Notes: a model not told the origin generated them from the sequence alone. A DNA stretch of 64,000 nucleotides from UBA9926 sp038131595 (GCA_038131595.1 JAYPPR010000008.1:1178001-1242000), one strand, 5' to 3'; shown: positions 36,035 through 45,664, numbered from the stretch's first letter. Numbers and translations are program-made.

Positions 36035-36810
36035 TTAGTCTTCGATAATCGCGACTGCGCGGGTCCACCCTGCTGAGGCGGCGCGAATTTTGTGCGGGAA
36101 ACACGAGATCATGAAACCGTGCGGTGGCAGTGCTTCGAGGTTGTGCATTTTTCGATGTGGCAGTAGCCGATTTCACGCCCGGCTTTGTGACCCTCCCAAA
36201 TGAGGCTGGCATCACCGGTGGCCTCATATCGCTCTCGCGTGTATTCGAATGGCGCATCCCAGCTCCAACCATCGATACCGGTGACCCGCACGCCGCGCTC
36301 CAGCAGGTACATGGTGGCGTCGTGCCCCATGCCGCACCCATAAGAGACATAGTCATCCTGGCCATAGCGTTTCCCGGCTGCAGTGTTGACCACCACGATA
36401 TCGAGTGGCTTGAGCGTGTATTCAATGCGCGCAAGCTCAGCTTCGACATCGTCGGCCGTAACCACGTAGCCGTTGGGTTTGTCTCTGAAGTCGAGCTTAA
36501 CGCCATCGTTAAAGCACCATTCAAGGGGAACCTCATCGATGGTGATGGCGCGTTCCCCGCCATTCATTGTGGACGCGAAGTGATAGGGTGCGTCGAGGTG
36601 TGTGCCATTGTGCGTGCTGAGTTTGATGGTTTCGACCGCCCAGCCTTCGGCGTCGGGCAGCTCCTCTGCGGTGAGTCCCGGGAAGCTAGCCACCATTCCT
36701 TTAACGCCAGTCTCATGATCGATATAGGTAATCTCCGGTTGCATCCCAGGTGGGTCAGAGATGACTTCAGTTTCAAGGTAAATCGATAGATCAATAAAGC
36801 GTCTTGCCAT
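36035..36810 (-). pseudogene. Cyclase family (kynurenine formamidase-like) hydrolase with C-terminal frameshift
   Basis: A metal-dependent hydrolase of the cyclase family. RFIDLSIYLE at the start and STHNGTHLDAPYHF (HxGTHxDAPxH metal site) identify it, and GIDGWSWDAPF is typical. The open frame ends at 36109 after CHIEK, with an atypical tail. Adding one base in the T5 run at 36148-36152 restores MHNLEALPPHGFMIS and FPHKIRAASAGWTRAVAI to a stop at 36035, the expected family ending. This is a single homopolymer deletion, quite possibly a sequencing error. The start has GAGGAG about 6 nt upstream and lies 16 bp after the M20 deacetylase gene, so the two form an operon for opening and deacylating an amide or lactone-like substrate. 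Confidence 0.88.
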
Positions 36811-36825
36811 GGGGGTCTCCTCGCG

Positions 36826-38001
36826 TCAGTTCGACTGCAGCTGAATCAGTCGCCGAATGAACTCGGTTCCCTGATCCAATTGTTCGATGGATATGTACTC
36901 GTTGGGTTGATGGGCTTGGTCGATAGAGCCAGGGCCGCACATAGCAACTGAAAAGCCAGCTTGCTGAAATTGCCCGGATTCCGCTGCATAGGGGGCAACT
37001 TCGGTTCCGTTTTGGCCGCTCAATAATTTGGCGAGCTGGACCGCATCACTGTCCGCTGGGGATTCAAAACCAGGCACCGAGGCATGCACCTCAATGTCGA
37101 TATGGGCTTCCGGGCTAATCGCTTGCATAGAAGGTTCAACGATATCTCGCACAAAGGCCACATAGTCGTTGAAGTACGTGTATGGGTCCTCGTGCGGCAA
37201 GGTTCGAATATCGGTCACGAAATCACAGTGTTTTGCGGTGATGTTAACGGCGGTGCCGCCCTTGATCATGCCGCAATGAAGAGTCGAGTAGGGCGGTTCG
37301 AATTCAGAGCTTGGATCTGCGTTTTCTGCATTCTCCCGTTGCTTTTCACCAAGCCAGTGAATCAGTCTGCCTGCGATCATCACAGCGGGCACGCCCCGAT
37401 GTTGCTGGCTCGAATGAGCTTCTAGACCGGTGATCCGGGTATCGAAATGCATGATGCTTTTATGGCCGGTGACCACGCGCATGCTGGTCGGCTCCCCCAC
37501 GATCACCGCATGAACAGGCGGCAGGGTTGCTCGAAGCGTGTCGATCAACCGAGGGGCGCCGAGGCAACCGACCTCCTCATCATAGGAGAGCGCGAGATGA
37601 ATCGGGCGTTTTAATGCTGACATGTCAGGGACAAGCGCCAGCGCAATGGCGCTGAAGGCTTTCATGTCGCAGGTGCCTCTCCCAAATAGCAATCCTTCCC
37701 TTTCCGTCAGCGTGAATGGGTCGGTTTGCCAATCCTGGTCATCGATGGGGACAACGTCTGTATGCCCGGAGAGGATGACGCCGCCTTCAACATTGGGCCC
37801 GATGGTCGCGTAGAGGTTGGCCTTCTCGCCGCAATCGCTCATCACTTTTGTCGCGATAATGCCGTGCGCGTGAAGGTAGTCCTCAACAAAGTGAATCAGA
37901 TCGAGATTCGAGCGGCTCGATACTGTAGGGAATGCGACCAAACGTTCCAGCATTTCCCGAGGTGTGTAGTGCATTTGAGTCATGACCTGAGCATAAGGCA
38001 T
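36826..38001 (-). CDS. M20 metallopeptidase, acetylornithine deacetylase-like
   Basis: A 391-residue dizinc amidohydrolase (ArgE/DapE type). Zinc ligands and catalytic residues are visible: LSGHTDVVP, GRGTCDMKAF, YDEEVGCLGAPR (Glu-Glu pair), GEPTSMRVVTGHKS, and the C-terminal His of DQAHQPNEYIS. The protein starts at 38001 or at a nearby internal ATG. ArgE proper is normally with arginine genes; none are here. Instead it precedes the cyclase family gene by 16 bp, so a catabolic deacylase role is as likely as arginine synthesis. Confidence 0.87.
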   Translation of the reverse strand: MPYAQVMTQMHYTPREMLERLVAFPTVSSRSNLDLIHFVEDYLHAHGIIATKVMSDCGEKANLYATIGPNVEGGVILSGHTDVVPIDDQDWQTDPFTLTEREGLLFGRGTCDMKAFSAIALALVPDMSALKRPIHLALSYDEEVGCLGAPRLIDTLRATLPPVHAVIVGEPTSMRVVTGHKSIMHFDTRITGLEAHSSQQHRGVPAVMIAGRLIHWLGEKQRENAENADPSSEFEPPYSTLHCGMIKGGTAVNITAKHCDFVTDIRTLPHEDPYTYFNDYVAFVRDIVEPSMQAISPEAHIDIEVHASVPGFESPADSDAVQLAKLLSGQNGTEVAPYAAESGQFQQAGFSVAMCGPGSIDQAHQPNEYISIEQLDQGTEFIRRLIQLQSN

Positions 38002-38376
38002 CCCCCAGGAAAAAGAAGCAGTGCTGAGTGCCGGAGAGCCATGTCTTTGTCGAGACTCGATGCGCTTGATGGCAGGTCCCGCGCTTTTCGCTGTTTCTCA
38101 GGTCGTGCCCAACACTGATGGTCTGATCGGTCCTAGGTCATGACGGGATGGAAAGGAAAGTACCCTCTGAAAATTACCCGTTCTCCTATCGTTGGCTGCA
38201 AAGCACGGCTGTTAAGCCGAACCACCTTTTGGTATGCGTCAACAGGGACCTGTTGCCAGGCATTGATTAGTGGGGGCTCCACAGCGGATCTATTTTTCTA
38301 CCCGCCATGCCAGCATCTGGAGAGGCGTTTGCCACGATTTCTGTTGGCGCTCACTCCGGTCTGCTACATTGCAGGC
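38002..38376. other. Intergenic region
   Basis: 375 bases between the M20 gene and the DUF2007 gene, with divergent promoters expected. An open frame from 38140 merely extends the DUF2007 gene upstream and its translation there is not protein-like. Nothing else was seen. Confidence 0.5.
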
Positions 38377-38685
38377 ATGCGATTGATTTATACCCATCCG
38401 AACTTGCTCATCGTTGGCGCAATGCGCAACGCGCTCGACGAACTGGGAATAGAAACAGAGATCCGCAACGATATCTTGGGCGGTGCCGCAGGTGAAATAG
38501 CGCCCGGTGAGACTTGGATCGAACTGTGGATCGTGAATGATGAGCAAGCCCCTGCCGCAATGCGCCGCATTCAGGAGATTGAGCATCAGCCTGACGAAGA
38601 GGAGTGGGACTGCCATCATTGTAAGGAGCCCAACCCAGCAACGTTTGAGCTCTGTTGGCAGTGCCAAACGCAGCGGCAAGCCTAA
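38377..38685 (+). CDS. DUF2007 domain protein with C-terminal zinc ribbon
   Basis: A 102-residue protein. The first 70 residues (MRLIYTHPNLLIVGAMRNAL onward, with NDILGGAAGEIAPGETWIEL) match the DUF2007 'putative signal transducing' domain. The last 25 contain CHHC and CWQC, a four-Cys zinc ribbon of the RanBP2 kind. The start is taken at the ATG at 38377, where the domain begins; the frame is open further back without family similarity. The cellular role of DUF2007 proteins is not known. Confidence 0.82.
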   Translation: MRLIYTHPNLLIVGAMRNALDELGIETEIRNDILGGAAGEIAPGETWIELWIVNDEQAPAAMRRIQEIEHQPDEEEWDCHHCKEPNPATFELCWQCQTQRQA

Positions 38686-39030
38686 GTTTGGTTTGGCCTA
38701 GTCATGCTCTATCGACTGCTCGTTTGCTGAGTTCACCTGCTCAGCACCGGCGATAAAAGTAATCAGTGATGAAAGCGTGCCAGCAAACTTAGAGCGTGCT
38801 TCTCTGGCTAAGTGGAACCTCGCTTTTCTGACAAACCATCGGCTTTAACGAGTCGCCGTTGGTATTCGAGCGAGCGGCATGGAGCGTTCGGTCACATGCT
38901 CGCGAGTCGCGGATCGGCGTTGCTCGGAATTGAATCCTAGCGTTTGTCGAGCGTCCCGTTGGACCCCATTTGAAATAGCCTAGTCGCCGCCGCTAAGCTG
39001 AATCGTTCGAATTCCTCGCGGAAGAGACCT
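38686..39030. other. Intergenic region
   Basis: 345 bases between the DUF2007 and DUF805 genes. No gene, repeat or hairpin with a T run was recognised. Confidence 0.5.
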
Positions 39031-39465
39031 ATGAGGCACATCGCTTTGATGTTGCATGCGGTACGTTCTGGCTTTGTTCGATACTTCGATTTCAGCGGAC
39101 GATCGACGCGCAGTGAATTTTGGTACTTCATGCTGGGTTGGATCCTGCTGTACCTCATTGTCGCTGCGATTGACCAAGCCGCAATGGGGCCTGTGTTGAA
39201 TCTTAGCGATTTACCTTTTTATGAATTCATCCCCTATTCCTACGTGGATCAGCAAGTTGGATGGCTGACTTTTCTCTACAGACCGTTGACTGCGATTCCC
39301 ACGGTTGCGGTTACCGTGCGTCGGTTACACGATGTCGGTAAATCAGGCTGGTACTCCGCACTTTGGATATTTCCATTGCCCGTGATTGGGTGGTTTTGGC
39401 TATTCCCGCTACTCATGAAGCCCGGTCTTGAAAGGGATGAACAATCAGTACCTTCTCGCGATTGA
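39031..39465 (+). CDS. DUF805 family inner-membrane protein
   Basis: A 144-residue membrane protein. FVRYFDFSGRSTRSEFWYFML near the N-terminus and VRRLHDVGKSGWY are the two family signatures. About three to four membrane helices lie between and after them, ending WFWLFPLLMKPG. Function of the family is not established. It appears to be a single-gene unit. Confidence 0.9.
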   Translation: MRHIALMLHAVRSGFVRYFDFSGRSTRSEFWYFMLGWILLYLIVAAIDQAAMGPVLNLSDLPFYEFIPYSYVDQQVGWLTFLYRPLTAIPTVAVTVRRLHDVGKSGWYSALWIFPLPVIGWFWLFPLLMKPGLERDEQSVPSRD

Positions 39466-39639
39466 TGTCTTGCCCATTCGCTCAATCGGTGCTGTCTCTC
39501 TACGGTGAAGCGTTCTCATTTGCGCGCCGCCGGCTGGATAGCGCTTAGCGAACAGTTTGTGGCACGTCATTTCAGTTATAGGTCTACGGCGAAACACTAA
39601 ACCAGCAGCTGATTGACTTGCGAGCCTTTGGCCTATGAT

Positions 39640-39676
<37 letters not shown>

Positions 39677-39718
39677 TGGCTTGGGGTTAGTGGTGAAATG
39701 CTGGAACGCCTGTGGGTT

Positions 39719-40366
39719 TTACCCGTGAACCATTGACGTATCTTTAGCATGAAGCCCTTTGAAGAAAACGGTGACCAGCGCTTGGAGGCGTTTTTGAAAG
39801 GTCAGCACATCTGACGCGCCGTGTTTTAACCCTGCAGCGCTCAAGTTCAGTAATTCTGCCGCTTGTTTCCCGGTTAGCCCGGAGGCTTTTAAATGGATTG
39901 ACCCTTCGCGCGCGGCCTGATTTAAAGCTTTGCCTAACATGCTCTGAAAGCGATCATGCGATTCCCTAACAATGTCGCCGCACAACCTGCTGTACTCATC
40001 AAACAGCTCTCCACCGTGAGTCGATTGGCTGACCGCCTTTTGAAAAGGGCTATGCCGTGCCATGAGTGCCCCTGTCACTCGTTCCTCTATTCCTGCGTTC
40101 GCGTTGTCGTCGGACGCTTGGGGAAACAGATGCTGCTCAGCCCTCCGCAATGCTCGTTCGTGGATGGCCATTGATACGCCGCGGAAGATGTCGTCCTTAT
40201 TGGTGAAATAAGAGTAAAGCGATGCTCGAGAGACGCCGAGTCGCTGCGCAATATCCTCCATGGACGTTTTTTGAAAACCGTATTGATTGAACTGCTCGCC
40301 CGCCGCGGTAAGGATGGCATCGCGCTTAGTGGTCTGCTTGCTCGAGTAGTTGCTCATTGGTTGCAA
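39719..40366 (-). CDS. TetR family regulator divergent from the dioxygenase-GST pair
   Basis: A 215-residue repressor. The helix-turn-helix is TSMEDIAQRLGVSRASLYSYFTNKDDIFRGV, a strong TetR match. The C-terminal domain is a helical ligand-binding region of typical length. It is divergent from the TauD-like gene, with a palindrome in between that is the likely operator; it probably controls both itself and the dioxygenase. Confidence 0.9.
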   Translation of the reverse strand: MQPMSNYSSKQTTKRDAILTAAGEQFNQYGFQKTSMEDIAQRLGVSRASLYSYFTNKDDIFRGVSMAIHERALRRAEQHLFPQASDDNANAGIEERVTGALMARHSPFQKAVSQSTHGGELFDEYSRLCGDIVRESHDRFQSMLGKALNQAAREGSIHLKASGLTGKQAAELLNLSAAGLKHGASDVLTFQKRLQALVTVFFKGLHAKDTSMVHG

Positions 40367-40404
40367 TGATGGGTGCTTTTGAAGATGCGCTCAAGTCACC
40401 CATA

Positions 40405-40432
40405 ATTGACAAAAAATATAAATATTGTCAAT
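40405..40432. promoter_or_regulatory. AT-rich inverted repeat, likely TetR operator
   Basis: ATTGAC at 40405-40410 and GTCAAT at 40427-40432 are perfect inverted arms around an A/T-only 16-bp centre that is itself partly symmetric. They lie 39 bp upstream of the TetR start and about 210 bp from the dioxygenase start. Confidence 0.6.
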
Positions 40433-40643
40433 TTATCAAAATAAAGAAATAGCGTTGCAGCTAGCCGAGCGCGTTGATTCTCGATGTCAGTGGCGACAAA
40501 GATCCTGCGCTAGCAAGCAGAGTCACTCGAAGCCCTATCTTTCAAAGAAGCGTCCAAAGAAGCGTTTATAGAAGCGGTTAAAGAAAAGCTTGAGGCGCAA
40601 ATAGGACAAAGGGTGCGGGTTTCAAAAACCGGGAGAATGAACA

Positions 40644-41825
40644 ATGAAAGATTTGGCGTTAGCGCTTAGAGAGCAGTTCGGCCGCGAAACTGAAATAACC
40701 CCGCTGATCGCAGAAGATCGAATGGGGCGCCGCATTCATGGGGTCGACCTAACTAAGGAGTTATCGGCCACCCAGGCAGAGCTCATGGTCAGCCTGCTTG
40801 ATCAATTTAAGATCATCACGTTCCCCGGTCAGAACCAAACGTCCTTTCGGGTGGGTGATTTGGAGCGGCTGGCCAATCACTTTGGCGCACCGATTCCGCA
40901 TCCAAAAAATTACGCCAACTACATTGAGTTTAAAAAGAAGCGAGTGCCGCTGCGATTGTTGCCCCGAGATGAGCAAACCGCTTCTCGGTGTGATCAGGCT
41001 TTTCCAGAGGCCATTCAGTGTCGGCCAGGTGCAGATAGCCCTGCGGTGTACGTCGTGACCAATTTGGTGGGAAGTGGTGCTCACCGCGAGGAGGAGACCG
41101 TCGGCGGTCTTCATTGGCATACGGATATTGAGTTTGAGCCCATACCGCTATCCACCAGTATGTTTTATGTGCAGTCCGTTCCAAGCACGAGAAATGGCGT
41201 CGAGGGTACTTGGGTGAACGATCAGCCTCGCGAGGAGGGGTTTTATCACCCGGAATCATCGGCCGAGTTGATGGCGCGAAGGAACAAGCTGCCACTCAAT
41301 GGTGAAACGGCCTACGCTGATACGGCCGCCGCCTTTGCGGACCTTGACGCTGCCAAACAAGCAGAACTTGAAACCGTGCTGGTCCGCAGGCGATTGCGGG
41401 TGGGTGATGAGGGCTGGCTAATCCCACTGGTCTATCAGAATCCACGAACCGGAGAGAAGTCACTTCACAGTCCTATTTGGGCCTCTCGCGGTAAGAATAT
41501 CGCCCCCGTTGAAGTGGATGGTCTATCAGCAGATGAGTCTCGCGCTTACCTCGATGAACTCGAAGCCCATATCTTGCAGCCGAAATATCGATACGATCAT
41601 CAACACACGCCCGGCGATGTCACCTTGTGGAGTAACTTTTCAACGGTGCATAACGCACCCCCTGCGAAAGCGATCATTAACGATCCCAATGACGCGCGGC
41701 TTATGTACCGAATCAGTTGCAAGGGAGAGCCGTGCTACTCCCTGCCGAGGACAGACAGCGATGAGTGGATCGATCGGAATATATCGCCGCCTTATCGAAG
41801 TCCTGAGGCTTTGATAAAACCGTGA
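40644..41825 (+). CDS. TauD/TfdA-like Fe(II)/2-oxoglutarate dioxygenase
   Basis: A 393-residue oxygenase that uses 2-oxoglutarate and O2 to hydroxylate a substrate. LHWHTDIEFEPIP supplies the HxD iron ligands, NFSTVHNAPP the distal His, and LMYRISCKGEP the Arg that binds 2-oxoglutarate. It is longer than TauD (about 280), with an N-terminal lead and an insertion. The start is fixed by an in-frame stop just upstream and GGGAG 8 nt before the ATG. It overlaps the GST gene by GTGA (41822-41825). Taurine or sulfonate specificity cannot be claimed. Confidence 0.87.
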   Translation: MKDLALALREQFGRETEITPLIAEDRMGRRIHGVDLTKELSATQAELMVSLLDQFKIITFPGQNQTSFRVGDLERLANHFGAPIPHPKNYANYIEFKKKRVPLRLLPRDEQTASRCDQAFPEAIQCRPGADSPAVYVVTNLVGSGAHREEETVGGLHWHTDIEFEPIPLSTSMFYVQSVPSTRNGVEGTWVNDQPREEGFYHPESSAELMARRNKLPLNGETAYADTAAAFADLDAAKQAELETVLVRRRLRVGDEGWLIPLVYQNPRTGEKSLHSPIWASRGKNIAPVEVDGLSADESRAYLDELEAHILQPKYRYDHQHTPGDVTLWSNFSTVHNAPPAKAIINDPNDARLMYRISCKGEPCYSLPRTDSDEWIDRNISPPYRSPEALIKP

Positions 41826-43156
41826 GCAGCTCGGGTGGGGGTTACCGACTTTTCTCCGTAGAGCACAGCATTTTCTCAGCAAAAGTTCGTGCGCTGATGC
41901 GCTTCAAGCTGGAGCAAGGCGACCTGGGCGCTGGGTTTGAGGATGTGTTGGCCACCCCGCATTTGATTAATCGATGGCTCACGCCCAAATCGGGGAGTCC
42001 ATCGCTTCCACAGTTAGAGACACCAGACGGCGGATGGGTGCAAGACAGCAGCGCTATCGTTGACTATCTGGAGCGGATCCATCCCGCCTCGCCGGTTGTT
42101 CCCGATGCCGATTTGAGGCCTCGGCAACACCTAGCCTGCTACCTGATCGAGTTGCTGAGCGATGAGTGGCTGATTGTTCCTGCTTGCTGGGAGAGGTGGC
42201 ACTTTAGCCAGGCGGACAATGAGCCAAATCATCGTCGCTTCAATGAGCAGCAGTGGGGCGCGTTTTTAAAGCCGGAGGGCAATGGCAAGGAGCGAAGGCA
42301 AGCCGCCGCCACATTTTTTGATCGAGCGTTTGGCATTGACCTGCCGCCGGGAGAGAAAAAAGGGCCTTATCAGGGCTTAGTTGAGTTAGGGTGCACATCG
42401 CACACGTTGGGCGCGTGGCGGCAGTTTCAGGAGGATTTGCTCACGGCGCTTGAGCGCCATCTCGAGCAGCACGACTACGTGCTAGGGGGTCGCCCCTCGC
42501 TCGCGGACTTCAGCCTGCTTGGGCCAATTTATGTTCACTTCTGCCGCGACCCAGTCGCAGGGTTTGATCTTCGAACGCGTTTTCCCTTGGTCTCCGAATG
42601 GGTCGAGCGGACCAACGCAGAGAATTCCCTCAATGCTAGGAAATATGGTCAAAAGTTATACAAGGTCGATGACTCCGGTGCATTAGTCGCTTTTAACGCA
42701 ACGAGTGACGGCGGCGCATGGCTCGCAGATGACACGGTGCCTCAGACGGTGATGCCTATCCTTCGCTTGTTCTTCGATGAGATGTGGCCTTACCTGTCTG
42801 ATTCCATTGACGTGTTGACGGATTTCATCGGCAGCGCAGCGCATACGCTAGGCGATGAGCTTCCTCGAAAGACCTTCACCGCGTCGCCCGGATTTGAGGC
42901 GTTACAACGAGACCAAGGTGAGTTAACGACACCGTTTTCAATTAAGGGCAAGGCTTCACGGCGGATGGTTGTGCCTTACCAAATGTGGATGTTGCAGCGG
43001 ATGATTTCAGCATTGAGTCCCGACCAGACTCCCGTGCTTGAGCGCTGGCTCGATCAATTTTCCCGAGGGAAAGAGCTCCTGCTACTTAATGAAAGGCTCA
43101 AAAGGTGTGCCTTAGAAAAGCGAGGCGGATTGCTCTTTTCTCGGGCTGCTCCTTAA
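41822..43156 (+). CDS. Long glutathione S-transferase family protein
   Basis: A 444-residue protein starting at GTG that overlaps the dioxygenase stop. Residues 1-85 form a thioredoxin-like GST N-domain (YRLFSVEHSIFSAKVRALM, and LETPDGGWVQDSSAIVDYLE with the glutathione-binding DSSAI). The helical C-domain has HDYVLGGRPSLADFSLLGPI. About 160 further residues follow (from roughly 290), which ordinary 200-230-residue GSTs lack and which I do not recognise. The coupling suggests that the oxygenase product is conjugated to or reduced by glutathione. Confidence 0.85.
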   Translation: MSSSGGGYRLFSVEHSIFSAKVRALMRFKLEQGDLGAGFEDVLATPHLINRWLTPKSGSPSLPQLETPDGGWVQDSSAIVDYLERIHPASPVVPDADLRPRQHLACYLIELLSDEWLIVPACWERWHFSQADNEPNHRRFNEQQWGAFLKPEGNGKERRQAAATFFDRAFGIDLPPGEKKGPYQGLVELGCTSHTLGAWRQFQEDLLTALERHLEQHDYVLGGRPSLADFSLLGPIYVHFCRDPVAGFDLRTRFPLVSEWVERTNAENSLNARKYGQKLYKVDDSGALVAFNATSDGGAWLADDTVPQTVMPILRLFFDEMWPYLSDSIDVLTDFIGSAAHTLGDELPRKTFTASPGFEALQRDQGELTTPFSIKGKASRRMVVPYQMWMLQRMISALSPDQTPVLERWLDQFSRGKELLLLNERLKRCALEKRGGLLFSRAAP

Positions 43157-43341
43157 AAGAAAGACGACGAATTTCCCCCGCAGCTCGATCAAACGCCCCC
43201 TCATCGCTGGCTTTGATAAAGACGCTTAAACAACGAGCAGTGACCGCGGTTACCAGACCTACGGGCTGGCGTTACCAAGCAGACTGAGCATCCGAAAAAG
43301 TGAGAGAAGGATGTGTCATACAGCCTGCGCCACCGGCTTTG

Positions 43342-44946
43342 TTACACGATTAATGCAACGCCATCGTCCCCAGGATCGGCGCCGCCTCGTGGGCCGGCAG
43401 GCGTTTGCTCAATCGCGTGCACGGCAGCAATGCCGAACGTATCGGGTAGGCGGATGACCTCGTAACCATCGTTAACCAGGGGCTCAACCACGTAAGACGG
43501 GATCCGGTTAGTGATATCGATGGCATTGCTGGTTGCAGAGAACCGTGGAGCAGAGACAGCCTCGACCACAGGCATTTTGAAGTCGAGCATATTGAGTAAG
43601 ACTTGTAGAACGCCCATGGCAATCTGGGTCCCACCTGGCGCGCCTAGAATGATCAGTGGTTCACCCCCTTCAAAGACCATGGTGGGGCAGAGCGAGCTAA
43701 ACCGACTCTTTCCAGGCGCGATGGATCCCGCGCGACCAGGCCTCGGGTCAAAGACGCCCATGCATCCGTTGTACATAAAGCCCAACCCCGGAGTGATGAC
43801 GCCTGAGGGCATGCCGAGAGAATGGGTCATGGTGACGCAGTTCCCCTGGGCGTCCTTCACCGCCACATGGGTCGTATCCTTTGACTCCGGCGTATACCGC
43901 TCAACGTTCATTCGTTCACCGCGCTTGATCCTGGCAGCAATGTCCGCAGCATGCGGCTTGCTAATGAGCCGCTCGAGCGGAACCTCAAAAAATGCGGGAT
44001 CGCCCACGTAAGCCTCTTTGTCCGCGGTAGCGGCCCGCATGGCTTCACAGACGAATCGAATATAGTCAGTCGTATTGTGGCCGAGGGCGGCAAGGTCAAA
44101 GTGCTCGAGAATGTTCAGCATTTCGAGCAGCATGACGCCACCACCAGGAGGGTGGTTGGTCGTGATATCAAACCCGCGGTAGTTGCCGCGAAGGGGATCC
44201 GTCACCGTCGTTTGATACGTCGCTAAGTCCTCTCGGGACAGCAATCCGCCGTGAGCTGCCATGTCGGCGGCAATCTCTTCAGCAATGTCACCCTCGTAGA
44301 AGGTTCGCCAGCCATGGTCAGCAATGCGCGTTAGCGTTTGTGCGAGATCTGGGTTGGTGAAGTGATCGCCAAAGTGCTTGAGTGCGCCATTCTCGTGAAA
44401 GTAGAGCTGCCGCCCGGACTCGGTAAACCGCAGTCGGTCGGTGACTGGAACGCGGCCGTAAGCAGCGCCATCGTTCCACCAGGCGTGCATTTTGGAGCGT
44501 ATCGCGAAGCCCTTTTTGGCGAACTCGATGGCGGGTTGGCAGACGTCTTTCCAGTCTAAGGTTCCGTATTGTTCGATGGCTTGGCCATACGCCATGAGGC
44601 TCCCTGGCGTCGTAATCGCTTGGTACCCAATGTCGTTGACATTGTCCTTAAGCACAAACCCAAAGCCGTCCCGTGTCTCAGATTCCAGGCGGTCCTCCCA
44701 CATATCAGCCGTCGCAGCGAGGGGCGTTTTGCCATGAAAATCAATACAGGTGTGAACGCCCTCTGTAGGCAAATAGAGTTGGCAGTTGCCAAACCCTGCG
44801 ATTCCCGTCATCTGTGGGTCGACAACGCCCTGAACTAGCGCCGCCGTCATTGCCGCGTCAACGGCGTTGCCGCCCTGCATCAACACTTTGGCGCCTGCTT
44901 CAGCCGCTTCGGGTTGTGCGGCGACAATGATGTTTTCTTTACTCAT
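43342..44946 (-). CDS. Gamma-glutamyltransferase family Ntn hydrolase
   Basis: A 534-residue enzyme that self-cleaves into two subunits. The catalytic Thr is in SKDTTHVAVKDAQGNCVTMTHSLG (first Thr of the small subunit). LMQGGNAVDAAMTAALVQGVVDPQMTGIAGFGN and ILGAPGGTQIAMGVLQVLLN are family signatures, quoted in order. The start is set at the ATG at 44946 (MSKENI), which has GGAG 6 nt upstream; the frame is open back to 45000. There is no signal peptide, unlike classic periplasmic Ggt, so it is probably cytoplasmic and could act on a gamma-glutamyl or amide substrate other than glutathione. Confidence 0.88.
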   Translation of the reverse strand: MSKENIIVAAQPEAAEAGAKVLMQGGNAVDAAMTAALVQGVVDPQMTGIAGFGNCQLYLPTEGVHTCIDFHGKTPLAATADMWEDRLESETRDGFGFVLKDNVNDIGYQAITTPGSLMAYGQAIEQYGTLDWKDVCQPAIEFAKKGFAIRSKMHAWWNDGAAYGRVPVTDRLRFTESGRQLYFHENGALKHFGDHFTNPDLAQTLTRIADHGWRTFYEGDIAEEIAADMAAHGGLLSREDLATYQTTVTDPLRGNYRGFDITTNHPPGGGVMLLEMLNILEHFDLAALGHNTTDYIRFVCEAMRAATADKEAYVGDPAFFEVPLERLISKPHAADIAARIKRGERMNVERYTPESKDTTHVAVKDAQGNCVTMTHSLGMPSGVITPGLGFMYNGCMGVFDPRPGRAGSIAPGKSRFSSLCPTMVFEGGEPLIILGAPGGTQIAMGVLQVLLNMLDFKMPVVEAVSAPRFSATSNAIDITNRIPSYVVEPLVNDGYEVIRLPDTFGIAAVHAIEQTPAGPRGGADPGDDGVALIV

Positions 44947-45079
44947 GGTGTGCTCCGATGCGGGAGGATCATTCGAGCTCCGCGTGAAATGTGCCTTCAT
45001 AATTCAGCCGGACTGACTATCGACCTTAAATGAAAATACGCGAGAACCAAATCTTGGCGGATAGGCTAAGTCGCTGCGG

Positions 45080-45664
45080 TCACTCTTGCCCGAGTCTTTT
45101 GAAAAAAGCAGCGATTCGAAGCAGCCAGGCGCTGGCGGCGAGCGCGAACAGCCCGCCATAAATGAACCCACCGATTTCTTGAAATCGGCCTAGGTAGGTG
45201 ACAAAAAATCCGGTAAAGATGGCGTAAGTCGCGACCCAGTGGAGTGCTCGCCAGCCCCGGCCTAATGCTCTAACCGACCAATGATTCGATGTGGCGATTT
45301 GGAGGACGAGGAGTGAGTAGATCACCAGCGCCGCGGCGTCATCTGCCGTAAACCACGTTCCGCGCTCATTGTGCAGCATCAAAATTGCCACCATGTGACA
45401 GAGGTGAGCCGCACCAAACGTCAAGCCAAGGAGACGCCGCTTTGGCCGAAGCGCTTTCGCGAGCCTAATATCGGTGAGTTGCGTCAGCGCCCCAAGCACA
45501 AAAACGGGTAAGAAGAGAAAAAACGCGAGTCTTGCCGTGTAGCGAACAAAGCGCTCGTAATCATTGATGGCGCCAGTTCCTATGCCGAAGGAAAGCCAGA
45601 CGGTAACTAAGAGTCCAGCCAGTAAACTGGACAGTGCGATTACAGTGGCTCGGTCTATCGTCAT
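45080..45664 (-). CDS. Ferric-reductase-like/MsrQ-like heme membrane protein
   Basis: A 194-residue inner-membrane protein with about six helices. Paired His on two helices (AAHLCHMVAILMLHNE, and NHWSVRALGRGWRALHWVATY) look like heme b ligands of the ferric reductase-like transmembrane domain. It has no flavin or NAD domain, so it resembles MsrQ or stand-alone relatives, but no msrP is adjacent. Electron partner unknown. Confidence 0.8.
   Translation of the reverse strand: MTIDRATVIALSSLLAGLLVTVWLSFGIGTGAINDYERFVRYTARLAFFLFLPVFVLGALTQLTDIRLAKALRPKRRLLGLTFGAAHLCHMVAILMLHNERGTWFTADDAAALVIYSLLVLQIATSNHWSVRALGRGWRALHWVATYAIFTGFFVTYLGRFQEIGGFIYGGLFALAASAWLLRIAAFFKRLGQE

Noticed and set aside
40520..40665. 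Helix-like open stretch (KEASKEAFIEAVKEKLEAQ) upstream of the dioxygenase
   Set aside because: There is no start codon between the in-frame stop and this stretch, and it runs into the dioxygenase gene in another frame. The AAAGAAGCG repeats explain the regular look.
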